A stretch of 18,410 nt of DNA from an uncultured Phycisphaerales bacterium (GCA_937927975.1 CALEZT010000121.1:1-18410); one strand, 5' to 3'; counted from the first letter of the stretch, positions 1 through 7,071 are shown. Notes: a model not told the origin generated them from the sequence alone. Made by a program: numbers and translations.

Positions 1-138
1 ATTGGCTCCTACGGATGGTTATCGGCCAAAGACACTGTTTTGAGATAGTTTCTAACGTCCCGTTCGGATCAACCCTGCGAGGTCTTCTGCGGATTTCTGA
101 CGGGCCTGCGCCCCTGCCGCAACGCGAACGATCAGCAG

Positions 139-1512
139 GTGTACGTGCCGATCTCGGCCTCTGGACTGCGCGATCCCGAGGACGACAAGAGGCGTCGCAT
201 GAAAGACTGCCGCCAGACGGTCGGCTCCGAGGGCTTCCTGTGCCACTATCTCGAACCGCAGGCGAGCGACCCCCGCCAATCGACGACTCGCGCGTCCCTG
301 CTGGCGCCGGTCGTGGACGTCTTCGCGGACGGCGGGCCTTGCCATATCGCGTTGTTCACGCCTTCGACGGAACCCGTCTTGTTCCAGGCCCATCAAGGCC
401 CTTCTTCAAAGGCATGGCGGCTGGCGCGGCGCGTCCGGCTCGATCCCTACGAATCCCATGTCTTCACCGCGTACCTGCTGCTCCATCAGGGCGACGCAAC
501 CGACGCATGGAAGGCGTTCCACCAGTTCGGCCATAAGGAGGACTTCCCGCTCCTGGCCTGGCCCCGCGACGTCCGCGTCCATTACTTCGATTTCCTCTCC
601 GCTGCCACCGCCGACGGCCCCCGCGGCGGAGGCTACGACCTCGACCTCACCCACTTCCGCGAGTTCCACGTGGGCATGGCCACCCAGCACGGCTACTACC
701 TCTCCTATGGCGACTTCATCCATCCCGACCGCAAGGAGTGGAAGGCGATGCCGACCGACGCCGCCGGGGCGGTGACCATGACGATCGAGAAGATCAAAGC
801 CCGCGTCGAGGCCACGCGCAGAGCCGGCGTGCACCCTGCGATCTACCTGCACTACACGATCCTCGACGAGGGCTCGCCCCTGTTCGAATCGATGAAAGAC
901 TCGATCCTGGTGGACGCCAACGGCAACCCGACGCCCTTCGGCTGGGAAGGGCCGGACGTCATCAAGAAAACATGGCGAATGTCGCCCACCTCTTCGCAAT
1001 GGCGGTACCATCTGGTCCAACAGGCCCGTTGGATCATGGAACTGTTCAACCCCGACGCCATCGTCCTCGACGAGACGTTCACAGCCCTAGGCTACGACCA
1101 CCACAAGACCCACGGCGGGCCTCTCTCCAAGGGCGGCATCGAGCTCATGCGAAGGCTCCGCGCGGCCGTACGTTCCTTCGGCCCCGACAAGGCCCTCTTC
1201 GCCAGCGATTGCTCGATGGGCAATCTCTGCCTCTGGGGCGACGGCGAGGCGGGCGACCACTGCTACGACCGCCTGCTCGGCCACGAACTCTATCGAAAGC
1301 CGCCCATCCGCTACATGGCGGCGCTGGGCGAAAAGGCATGGCTGCCCTGCGCGTGGCTGTACAAATCGCTCTGGCCGGCCCAGGTGGACCTGGCCCAGAA
1401 AGTCGGAGCCGCAGTCGGCGTCACCAACGGCTGGGGCGACAGCCTCGGCCTGGCCCGCCTGCTCCAGGACGCCAGACAGCAGATGCTCAAGGACATCGCA
1501 ACGCTGATCTGA
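139..1512 (+). CDS. TIM-barrel glycoside-hydrolase-like protein, 5' end uncertain
   Basis: Not recognised to family level. The first ~130 residues look like a beta-rich domain. The rest reads like a (beta/alpha)8 barrel of the melibiase/alpha-galactosidase type, with strands such as the one ending in VLDET (Asp311-Glu312 from the GTG at 139), where a catalytic acid would sit. That assignment is inferred from pattern, not from an aligned family. The frame stays open upstream of 139 as far as a TAG at 46-48, and no convincing ribosome binding site precedes the GTG. The true start may therefore lie before the window, with the TAG a disabling mutation, or the gene may be 5'-truncated. Codons are strongly G/C at third positions throughout, so the body is or recently was coding. 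No signal peptide is visible because the N-terminus is not defined. It could equally be a polysaccharide-related protein without activity. Confidence 0.6.
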   Translation: MYVPISASGLRDPEDDKRRRMKDCRQTVGSEGFLCHYLEPQASDPRQSTTRASLLAPVVDVFADGGPCHIALFTPSTEPVLFQAHQGPSSKAWRLARRVRLDPYESHVFTAYLLLHQGDATDAWKAFHQFGHKEDFPLLAWPRDVRVHYFDFLSAATADGPRGGGYDLDLTHFREFHVGMATQHGYYLSYGDFIHPDRKEWKAMPTDAAGAVTMTIEKIKARVEATRRAGVHPAIYLHYTILDEGSPLFESMKDSILVDANGNPTPFGWEGPDVIKKTWRMSPTSSQWRYHLVQQARWIMELFNPDAIVLDETFTALGYDHHKTHGGPLSKGGIELMRRLRAAVRSFGPDKALFASDCSMGNLCLWGDGEAGDHCYDRLLGHELYRKPPIRYMAALGEKAWLPCAWLYKSLWPAQVDLAQKVGAAVGVTNGWGDSLGLARLLQDARQQMLKDIATLI

Positions 1513-2286
1513 AGCTGAGATGGAAAGGGTGCTGCGTACGCCCCAGAGGATAGGAGAGTCCCCCTCAATCATGCTGCTGGCAGAAGGCCAAAAATACCCG
1601 GCGCCAGGACGCGCAGCGGCCCGCCGGGCCGGGGGCCGGAATCCGGATCAGTTCGTCCCTTCCTCCCCCTCGATTGCCAGGAAGGGACCGCGTGCCGGAG
1701 GATCAAGTCATACGGATTCGGTTCAATTCGTGCGCGGGTCTTGTCATCCTGAACGCAGCGCAGCGAAGTGAAGAGCTTGTCCTGAGCGGAGCGAAGGAAT
1801 CTGGCTTGCGATCGAGAGAAACCTCTCGTCCTGTGCCCGGGTCCTTCGGCTGTGCCTCAGGACGACAGATCCTCGCCGCGCACGAATCATTCCGAATCCG
1901 TATCACACCTCCGCGGAGGGGCTGTGCCAGTAACTCGCAAGAGCGAAGAGGAGTCCTCCAATGAGCGTCTGAACATACCATAAGCCACTATCAATCAAAG
2001 CTTTACGGTCCGACACAAGAGTAGATTCGTCGTACGATGGGTCGGGTGCGGAGGGATGAAAGACCCGAGGGTGTCGCCCTACCTCTCCGCTGGTACCCTG
2101 CAAAGCGATAAACGCTCCTGGCTGCGGCCGAAGGTCGTGTTGTGCGGGTTTGCAGGCAGCGAAGACGCAGAGGCTCGCGGATAACTCTTAGTTTGGCAAG
2201 GGGTTATAGGAACCAGCGGCTCCCTCGTCCGGCCGGGACGCTGCCACCGGGCGACCGAAATCACCGAATTCGTGTGAAAAAATTGT
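1513..2286. other. Gene-poor intergenic stretch
   Basis: About 770 bases without a credible gene on either strand. Short open frames exist, but they lack ribosome binding sites and protein-like composition. It holds a perfect 6-bp hairpin at 1617-1631 (CGGCCC-GCC-GGGCCG, no T-run, so not a standard terminator), the inverted-repeat element at 1711-1902, and a 12-bp palindrome CCTCCGCGGAGG at about 1908-1919. Nothing recognisable lies at about 1925-2286 apart from a lone CGCAGAGG near 2150, which may be a remnant of the repeat family seen elsewhere in the window. No tRNA fold was found. Confidence 0.6.
1711..1902. repeat. 192-bp inverted-repeat-bounded element (MITE/REP-like)
   Basis: The ends are imperfect inverted repeats of 27 bp, 1711-1737 against 1876-1902, which match at 23 of 27 positions: TACGGATTCGG, four variable bases, ATTCGTGCGCGG. 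Inside is a second, weaker inverted pair (about 1741-1754 against 1855-1868, around TGTCNTCCTGA). There is also a partial direct copy of the TGTCCTGAGCGGAGCGAAGG type at about 1778-1797. No transposase is encoded. The inner CCTGAGC/GCGAAGGA motif resembles dispersed repeats seen in many environmental genomes. The interpretation as a miniature mobile or REP-like element is inference. Confidence 0.6.
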
Positions 2287-2314
2287 TTGACAGAACCTTC
2301 GATTCTGCTAGAAT
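2287..2314 (+). promoter_or_regulatory. Sigma70-type promoter of rplM-rpsI
   Basis: TTGACA at 2287-2292 is a perfect -35 box. It is followed after 16 bp by TAGAAT at 2309-2314, with TG one base upstream of it (extended -10). Transcription would start near 2321, giving a leader of about 35 nt before the rplM start. Confidence 0.8.
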
Positions 2315-2355
2315 TCGAGGTTTCTAACTAACGGAAAACTGATGAGAGTACGCTT

Positions 2356-2787
2356 ATGAAATGCTTTATGGCCAAGAATGATCAGGTTGAGCACAAGTGG
2401 CTGCTGGTGGACGCCGACGGAGCCGTGCTCGGTCGCATCGCCTCCAAGCTCGCCATGATCCTCATGGGCAAGAACAAACCGACGTATACGCCGCACGTGG
2501 ACACGGGCGATTACGTCGTCGTGGTCAACGCCGAGAAGATCCGGCTCACCGGCAACAAGGCCGAGGTGAAGACCTACGAGTCGTACTCGGGCTATCCCGG
2601 CGGGCACAAGTACACCCCGTACGCCAAGATGCTGGAGCGTAAGCCGGAGAAGATTCTCGAACTGGCCGTCCGCAGGATGCTGCCCAAGACCCAGATGGGT
2701 CGCAAGGCCCTGTCCAAGCTCAAGATCTACAGCGGTCCGGAGCACGAGAATCAGGCCCAGCAGCCCCAGAAAGTACAACTGTTCTAA
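2356..2787 (+). CDS. rplM: 50S ribosomal protein L13
   Basis: L13 is an early-assembly protein of the large ribosomal subunit that binds 23S rRNA. The 143-residue product starts MKCFMAK, matching the usual MKTFMAK-type N-terminus, so the ATG at 2356 is preferred over the one at 2368. Family hallmarks are visible: the KWLLVDADGAVLGRIAS strand near the N-terminus, the GDYVVVVNAEKI segment at about residues 50-61, the SGYPGG turn at about 78-83, and the VRRMLPK segment at about 105-111 followed by Gly-Arg-Lys-Ala. Length is normal for L13. The gene is the first of a two-gene operon: rpsI follows after 18 bp, the conserved rplM-rpsI order. The ribosome binding site is weak (GAGAG), as is common in this kind of genome. 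Confidence 0.97.
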   Translation: MKCFMAKNDQVEHKWLLVDADGAVLGRIASKLAMILMGKNKPTYTPHVDTGDYVVVVNAEKIRLTGNKAEVKTYESYSGYPGGHKYTPYAKMLERKPEKILELAVRRMLPKTQMGRKALSKLKIYSGPEHENQAQQPQKVQLF

Positions 2788-2805
2788 GTGTGGAATTGAA
2801 GAGCC

Positions 2806-3291
2806 ATGACAGAAATCAGACCTGAGAATACGACCGTCGAACAGAAGCAGGCCCCCGTCGAGACCAAAGTGGTCGTCGGCCCCGGCAACGCCAGCAAGGC
2901 GAAATTCGGATACTGGTGGGGCACCGGTCGTCGCAAGACCTCCGTCGCCCGAGTCCGGATCCGACCGGGCACCGGCAAGCTGGTGGTCAATAAGAAGGAT
3001 CTCGAAGCCTACTTCACGAAGGACCAGGACCGCAAAGCGGTCGTGGCGCCTCTGAAGGCCGTGCATGGCGAGAAGGCCTTCGACGTGTTCGTCAACGTCA
3101 AGGGCGGCGGCACGACCGGCCAGGCCGGCGCGGCCCTCCTGGGCGTGGCCAGGGCTCTCAAGACCTACGATGAGAATTACCTGCCGGCGTTGAGGGACAA
3201 CGGCCTGCTGACTCGCGACCCGAGAATGGTCGAGAGGAAGAAGCCGGGCCAGGCGGGCGCCAGGCGGAGATTCCAGTTCTCCAAGCGTTAA
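2806..3291 (+). CDS. rpsI: 30S ribosomal protein S9
   Basis: S9 is a small-subunit protein whose basic C-terminal tail reaches the P-site tRNA. The 161-residue product carries the S9 signature: WGTGRRKTSVARVR at about residues 38-51, GGGTTGQAGA at about 101-110, then LTRDPRMVERKKPGQ and the invariant C-terminal RRRFQFSKR. Typical bacterial S9 is about 130 residues. The extra length is a Glu/Lys/Val-rich N-terminal extension of about 30 residues with no predicted fold. In the conserved Lys-Lys-(Tyr/Pro)-Gly segment this protein has Pro. It is the second gene of the operon with rplM and is followed by a strong terminator. Confidence 0.97.
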   Translation: MTEIRPENTTVEQKQAPVETKVVVGPGNASKAKFGYWWGTGRRKTSVARVRIRPGTGKLVVNKKDLEAYFTKDQDRKAVVAPLKAVHGEKAFDVFVNVKGGGTTGQAGAALLGVARALKTYDENYLPALRDNGLLTRDPRMVERKKPGQAGARRRFQFSKR

Positions 3292-3317
3292 TCCGACGCA
3301 ATACCAACGGGTTTGCC

Positions 3318-3355
3318 ACAGCCGCCGCGAGACACTCGTTGCGGCTGTTTTTTTT
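3318..3355 (+). terminator. Intrinsic terminator of rplM-rpsI
   Basis: A perfect 8-bp stem ACAGCCGC (3318-3325) / GCGGCTGT (3341-3348) is followed by an uninterrupted run of T to 3355. The loop can form an inner CGAG/CTCG hairpin. It begins 26 bases after the rpsI stop codon. Confidence 0.9.
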
Positions 3356-3388
3356 GGCAATCCGGTCAAAGGCTGAGAAAGGAAGGAA

Positions 3389-3493
3389 GCCACAGAGGGC
3401 ACAGAGGCCACAGAGAAAAGGACGGCGGAAAGGAGATTACTTGCCTTCTTGCGTTCATACTATTCCTCTGTGTTCTCTGTGCTCTCTGTGGCC
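3389..3493. repeat. CACAGAGG-nonamer hairpin, locus A
   Basis: Two arms of three 9-bp units each (CACAGAGGN type) face each other: left at about 3389-3418 and right at about 3464-3493. The right arm is the reverse complement of the left with only a few mismatches. The intervening ~45 bp has no gene. The same unit recurs at 11961-12102, 12521-12547 and 12955-13040. The element lies between the rpsI terminator and argC, outside any gene. Confidence 0.85.
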
Positions 3494-3654
3494 AGAACCT
3501 CTTCTTGGCCTTCGTGTGGGTGGTTGTTTTTTTGACATGTCGTGTCCCCTCCGCTTGCCCACTGAGGCGAGCGGCTCCGGCCCTGTGTGGACAGGCGACG
3601 CTGCACGACTGGTTAGGACGGCGAATGGGACGTTCGCCCTGTTGAGGAATGGCT

Positions 3655-4665
3655 ATGGTACGAGTTGCGATCATTGGCGCCAGCGGATACACCGGCGCCG
3701 AGTCTATCCGAATCCTTCTGCGGCACAGCGAAGCGAAGCTGACCTACCTGACGGCCCTGCCGGAAGAGTGCGGTCCGGCTGAAGAGATCTTCCCCGAATT
3801 CCGCGGCCGGTGCACCCTGCCGATCGAGCCGCTGAACCTGGAGAAGCTCTCGGAGATGGCGGACGTCGCCCTGTGCTGCCTGCCGCACAAGGTCTCGATG
3901 CAATTCGTGCCCGAACTCCTCCGCGCCGGCGTCAAGGTGGTCGATTTCAGCGCCGACTACCGGATCAAGGACGTCACGGTCTATGAGAAGTACTACAGCG
4001 TGGTCCATACCGACGCCGTGCACCTGACCGAGGCGGTCTACGGTCTGCCCGAGTTGTTCCGCGAGAAGATCAAGACGGCCCGTCTGATCGCCAACCCAGG
4101 CTGCTTCCCCACCGGCGCGACGCTGGCCCTGGCCCCCCTGCTCAAGGCCGGGCTGATCGACCCCAGCTCCGTCATCGTCAACTCCGTCACCGGCGCCTCC
4201 GGCGCGGGCAAGACCCCCTCGGTCAAGTTCCACTTCCCCAATATGAACGAGAACATCTTCGCCTACGGGATCGGCGTCCACCGGCACATGCCCGAGATGG
4301 AGCAGATCGCAGGCGAAGTGGCGGGCGCCCCGGTGCAGATCCTGTTCCAGCCCCACGTCGGGCCGTTCGACCGCGGCATCCTCTCGACGGTCTACAGCCA
4401 GCCCAAGCCCGGCGTGAAGGCCGAGCAGCTTCTCCCTCTCTTCAACGACTTCTACAAGAACGAGCCCTTCGTCCAGGTCCGCAAGACCGCACCCGCGGTC
4501 AAGGACGTCTACGGGACGAACTACTGCCACATCTTCCCGACCCTGGTCAAAGGGCGGGTCGTGGTCTTCTCGGTGATCGACAACCTCACCAAGGGCGCGT
4601 CCGGCCAGGCCATCCAGAACATGAACATTCTCTTCAGCCTGCGGGAGACCATGGGCCTGGATTGA
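3655..4665 (+). CDS. argC: N-acetyl-gamma-glutamyl-phosphate reductase
   Basis: ArgC makes N-acetylglutamate semialdehyde by NADPH-dependent reduction of N-acetylglutamyl phosphate, the third step of arginine synthesis in the cytoplasm. The 336-residue product begins MVRVAIIGASGYTG, with the GxxGxxG dinucleotide-binding loop at the N-terminus. The catalytic cysteine is Cys150 in NPGCFPTG, and the HRHMPE motif at 209-214 supplies the catalytic histidine region. SVTGASGAGK lies between them. An ATG two codons upstream (3649) is also in frame, but GAGGA at 3644-3648 abuts it directly, whereas it lies 6 nt before the ATG at 3655, so 3655 is chosen. No clear -10 box follows the isolated TTGACA at 3532-3537. 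The gene is separated from argJ by about 3.3 kb of other genes. Confidence 0.95.
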   Translation: MVRVAIIGASGYTGAESIRILLRHSEAKLTYLTALPEECGPAEEIFPEFRGRCTLPIEPLNLEKLSEMADVALCCLPHKVSMQFVPELLRAGVKVVDFSADYRIKDVTVYEKYYSVVHTDAVHLTEAVYGLPELFREKIKTARLIANPGCFPTGATLALAPLLKAGLIDPSSVIVNSVTGASGAGKTPSVKFHFPNMNENIFAYGIGVHRHMPEMEQIAGEVAGAPVQILFQPHVGPFDRGILSTVYSQPKPGVKAEQLLPLFNDFYKNEPFVQVRKTAPAVKDVYGTNYCHIFPTLVKGRVVVFSVIDNLTKGASGQAIQNMNILFSLRETMGLD

Positions 4666-4731
4666 CATGGACTGACGATTCGGCCGCTCTACGTGTGGGC
4701 CCCTTATACGCCGGAGTTTTGAGTTTATCGC

Positions 4732-4760
4732 TTTTGGCCTCCAGCATGATAGTGTAGAAT
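4732..4760 (+). promoter_or_regulatory. Possible promoter before the hairpin-rich leader
   Basis: TAGAAT at 4755-4760 is preceded immediately by TG, an extended -10-like arrangement. The -35 region (TTTTGG at 4732-4737, 17-bp spacer) is poor. Transcription would start near 4767. Confidence 0.3.
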
Positions 4761-4866
4761 CCCCTTGCCGTCGCGGGGGATAGGGCAACGCAGGAGTGCG
4801 ACCCGAGCACCGTGGCGGTGCCATACGGCATGGGGGTTGGCATCCCACGAGATGCCGACCCCTTTT
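4761..4866 (+). other. Hairpin-rich segment, possible leader or small RNA
   Basis: Successive inverted repeats fill this segment: GCACCG-TGG-CGGTGC at 4807-4821, CCAT/ATGG at 4821-4833, and an 11-bp stem 4833-4843 / 4852-4862 with one G-U pair, followed by TTTT (4863-4866). The last could be a weak terminator, which would give an RNA of about 100 nt from the putative promoter. Otherwise the segment is the structured 5' leader of the genes starting at 4947. An intergenic palindromic repeat is an equally good reading. Confidence 0.35.
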
Positions 4867-4946
4867 GACCATGCTGGTGGCCCCAAAGCGGTAAACTCCC
4901 GCTTCGATAGAAGCGGTTTGCTCGACTTGGATGTCTCAGAGGCAAT

Positions 4947-5114
4947 ATGAGTGACATGGCCGCAGAACTGGCAGATGTTCTCTCGTCCTTCGAGCGGAAC
5001 ACCAAGCCATTCTCAGAGCGCGAGGTCGAGAGGTCGTTCGAAAGTCTGTGCCACGCTTTGGACAGGAGAACAGAGGTGACGAGTGGTCGCCGCGCAGTAT
5101 CTGAGCCGGAGTGA
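4947..5114 (+). CDS. Small hypothetical protein, 55 aa
   Basis: Not recognised. The ATG at 4947 is preceded by AGAGG at 4938-4942. The 55-residue product is acidic and probably helical in its first half (MSDMAAELADVLSSFERNT), with no membrane segment, cysteine pair or known motif. It ends 6 bp before the CMD-domain gene, so the two may be co-translated. Such a short frame could also arise by chance. The support is its ribosome binding site and tight spacing. Confidence 0.4.
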   Translation: MSDMAAELADVLSSFERNTKPFSEREVERSFESLCHALDRRTEVTSGRRAVSEPE

Positions 5115-5120
5115 AGGACT

Positions 5121-5462
5121 ATGGACAGAATCGAGGAAATCTGCCGCAGACGAAAGCTGGCTCACCAGAAGCTGCTGGCTGCGGATTCGAAGGTTTATCG
5201 GGCCTTCCTGGACATGGAGGCCGCCACCTACTCGGACGGCGCCCTTTCAAAAAAGCACAAGGAACTCGTCGCGGTCGGCATCTCGGTCGTGATGGACTGC
5301 GAGTCGTGCATGCAATGGCACATCGACCAGGCGGCCAAGGCGGGCGCGACCCGGCAGGAAGTCCTGGAGGCCGTCGAGGTCGGCATCGAGATGGGAGGCG
5401 GCCGCGCCACCGTCTCGGCCCGGTTCGCCTTGGACGTAATGGAGAAGGTCTTTGGAAGCTGA
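5121..5462 (+). CDS. Carboxymuconolactone decarboxylase (AhpD-like) family protein
   Basis: This is a 113-residue all-helical protein of the CMD/AhpD superfamily. The AhpD-type redox signature is visible: Glu48, then Cys60-Glu-Ser-Cys63 and His67, followed by the AAKAGATRQEVLEAVEVG segment typical of the family. AhpD relatives use this Cys pair with the Glu and His as a thiol peroxidase or disulfide relay, whereas true carboxymuconolactone decarboxylases lack the Cys pair. A redox role is therefore more likely than aromatic catabolism. The substrate is not evident. GAAGGA at 5113-5118 lies just before the start. The gene ends 4 bp before the nitrilase-family start, suggesting one transcript. 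Length fits a single-domain member. Confidence 0.85.
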   Translation: MDRIEEICRRRKLAHQKLLAADSKVYRAFLDMEAATYSDGALSKKHKELVAVGISVVMDCESCMQWHIDQAAKAGATRQEVLEAVEVGIEMGGGRATVSARFALDVMEKVFGS

Positions 5463-5466
5463 AGCC

Positions 5467-6318
5467 ATGGACAGCGGCGCACTGAGAATCGCGACGTGCC
5501 AGTTCGCGGTCAGCGAGTCGATCCCGCAGAACTCACGGGCCATCCAGCAGTTCCTCAAGAAGGCCCGGAAGAAGAACGCTACGATCGTGCACTTCTCGGA
5601 GTGCGCCCTGAGCGGGTACGTCGGCGCGGACTTCCCTTCGTTCGAGGACTACGACTGGGGCCTGCTCCGCGAGGAGACCCGCAAGATCATGGCTCTGGCG
5701 GGCGAGTTGGGACTGTGGGTCGTCCTGGGCAGTTCACACCCGCTGACCGAGCCCCACTGGCCTCACAATTGCCTGTACTTGATCAGTCCCGAGGGCAGGA
5801 TCGCGGACCGATACGACAAGCGGTTCTGCACGCCGGGCGACCTGGACCACTTCACGCCGGGCAATCGATTCGTCACGTTCACGATCAACGGCATCAAATG
5901 CAGCCTGCTGATCTGCTTCGACCTGCGGTTCCCCGAACTCTATCGCGAGCTCTACAAGCTGGGCGTGCAATGCGTCTTTCAATCGTTCTACAACGCCCGG
6001 CAGCGCGGCCCCAGCGTGCACACGCACATCATGCGTCAGACGATGCAAGCCCACGCGGCGACGAATCACTTCTGGGTGAGCATGACCAACTCCTGCGCCC
6101 CCTTCTCGCCGTACCCGTCCTGCTTCATCCAGCCCGACGGCGTGATCGCCGAGCAGCTGAGGCCCAATCGTCCCGGCATGATGGTCAACACGGTGGACCT
6201 GGGCCGGGAGTTCTACGACCCGATGGCAGGCTTCCGCGAGATGGCGATCTCCGGCAGACTCACCAACGGCGCCGGCGACGTCGACGACCCGCGGTCGCAC
6301 GATACCCACGCATTATAA
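5467..6318 (+). CDS. Carbon-nitrogen hydrolase (nitrilase superfamily)
   Basis: The 283-residue product hydrolyses or forms C-N bonds of an amide or nitrile by the superfamily's Glu-Lys-Cys mechanism. All three residues are present in their usual contexts: Glu45 in HFSECALSGY, Lys118 in RYDKRFC, and Cys150 in LLICFDLRFPE. The length is typical of the omega-amidase/carbamoylase branches, and the substrate cannot be told from sequence. A TTG at 5452 is also in frame. The ATG at 5467 is preferred because GGAAG at 5454-5458 lies 8 nt before it and because the protein then begins just before the first beta-strand (LRIATCQF). It follows the CMD-domain gene after 4 bp, so the two products are probably made together. 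Whether they act on the same compound is unknown. Confidence 0.9.
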   Translation: MDSGALRIATCQFAVSESIPQNSRAIQQFLKKARKKNATIVHFSECALSGYVGADFPSFEDYDWGLLREETRKIMALAGELGLWVVLGSSHPLTEPHWPHNCLYLISPEGRIADRYDKRFCTPGDLDHFTPGNRFVTFTINGIKCSLLICFDLRFPELYRELYKLGVQCVFQSFYNARQRGPSVHTHIMRQTMQAHAATNHFWVSMTNSCAPFSPYPSCFIQPDGVIAEQLRPNRPGMMVNTVDLGREFYDPMAGFREMAISGRLTNGAGDVDDPRSHDTHAL

Positions 6319-6378
6319 CGCATTCTGCATCTGGGCGGGCAGATCTGACATCGCCACGGATACCATGCAAGAATACTG

Positions 6379-6408
6379 TTGTTGTCTTCCGGCGGAGATG
6401 TGTATAAT
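6379..6408 (+). promoter_or_regulatory. Promoter of the vapBC-type pair
   Basis: A perfect TATAAT at 6403-6408 follows TTGTTG at 6379-6384 with an 18-bp spacer. The gap to the antitoxin start is 33 bp and contains AGAGGAG at 6427-6433. Confidence 0.65.
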
Positions 6409-6426
6409 CGAGAAGGATGTACACAT
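6398..6426. promoter_or_regulatory. Candidate VapBC operator
   Basis: A perfect 7-bp inverted repeat, ATGTGTA (6398-6404) and TACACAT (6420-6426), has half-sites 22 bp apart, about two helical turns. It overlaps the -10 box and the likely transcription start. Toxin-antitoxin operons are usually repressed by the antitoxin or complex binding such palindromes. Its use here is inferred from position and symmetry only. Confidence 0.5.
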
Positions 6427-6441
6427 AGAGGAGTAACGCCA

Positions 6442-6636
6442 ATGAGAACCAATGTAGTGCTGGACGATGATTTGGTGCGAACGGCAATGCAGTTGTCGGG
6501 GCTCCAGACGAAGAAGAAAGCCATTGAGGAGGGGCTGAAGCTCCTGATTCAACTCAACCGACAAAGCCAGATCAGGAAGTATCGTGGGAGACTGCACTGG
6601 ACAGGAGACCTTGACGAGATGAGAACGGACAAATGA
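6442..6636 (+). CDS. vapB: VapB-type antitoxin
   Basis: The 64-residue product begins MRTNVVLDDDLVRTAMQLSG, the ribbon-helix-helix form seen in VapB antitoxins (VapB_antitoxin family, as in MRTNIVLDDELV proteins). TKKKAIEEGLKLLI is the second helix. The C-terminal tail, rich in Arg, Trp, Leu and Asp (YRGRLHWTGDLDEMR), is the kind of segment that wraps the PIN toxin. A longer frame opening at 6379 exists, but AGAGGAG at 6427-6433 lies 8 nt before the ATG at 6442. The stop overlaps the toxin start (ATGA), which implies coupled translation. It should neutralise VapC and repress the operon. Third-position G/C bias is visibly weaker than in flanking housekeeping genes. Confidence 0.9.
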   Translation: MRTNVVLDDDLVRTAMQLSGLQTKKKAIEEGLKLLIQLNRQSQIRKYRGRLHWTGDLDEMRTDK

Positions 6637-7046
6637 TCCTCGTAGACTCGTCGGTATGGATCGACTATTTCAACGGCAAGACCACCGGACAGACAGCACT
6701 CCTGGATGTGCTTCTGGGCCAGGAACTCGTCATAACGGGAGATCTTGTCGTCGCAGAAGTGTTGCAGGGTTTCAGGGAGGATCGCGATTTCGACAAGGCG
6801 CGGGACCTTCTGGACACGCTCATCTGCAAGGAGATGCTGGGGAAGCATCTGGCCGTCAAGAGTGCGCAGAACCACCGCCTGCTTCGCCAAAAGGGTGTAA
6901 CCACGAGAAAGACGATTGACGTGATCATCGCCACATTCTGCGTACAGAACCGAATGGCTCTGCTGCACGCCGACAGGGACTTCGAGCTGATGGCAAAGCA
7001 CTTGGGGCTGCAAACCATCACATGGACGGACCAAGCGAAAGGCTAA
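6633..7046 (+). CDS. vapC: VapC-type PIN-domain toxin (ribonuclease)
   Basis: The 137-residue PIN-domain protein has the expected Mg2+-binding acids: Asp5 (MILVDSSVWIDYF), Glu42 (LVVAEVLQGF), Asp96 (KTIDVIIATFC) and Asp114 (LLHADRDFELMA). VapC toxins cleave tRNA or rRNA at specific sites and halt translation when the antitoxin is degraded. The target here cannot be inferred. The start codon overlaps the antitoxin stop by 4 bp. All catalytic positions are intact, so the toxin looks functional. The pair sits in an island with the NDT/TIR-like gene, between argC and argJ. Confidence 0.93.
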   Translation: MILVDSSVWIDYFNGKTTGQTALLDVLLGQELVITGDLVVAEVLQGFREDRDFDKARDLLDTLICKEMLGKHLAVKSAQNHRLLRQKGVTTRKTIDVIIATFCVQNRMALLHADRDFELMAKHLGLQTITWTDQAKG

Positions 7047-7071
7047 ACTGAGGGCAAGGAAGGACAATGCC

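Noticed and set aside
2308..3411. 367-codon minus-strand frame over rplM-rpsI
   Set aside because: It is the shadow of two certain ribosomal protein genes in GC-rich DNA, where antisense frames stay open. Composition is Leu/Val/Gly/Arg-rich with no motif.
3391..3418. CRISPR array from regularly spaced CACAGAG units
   Set aside because: The units are contiguous 9-bp tandem copies arranged as facing arms. There are no unique spacers of ~30 bp and no cas genes.
3532..3537. TTGACA as the argC promoter
   Set aside because: No -10-like hexamer lies 15-19 bp downstream. It may be chance next to the T-run.
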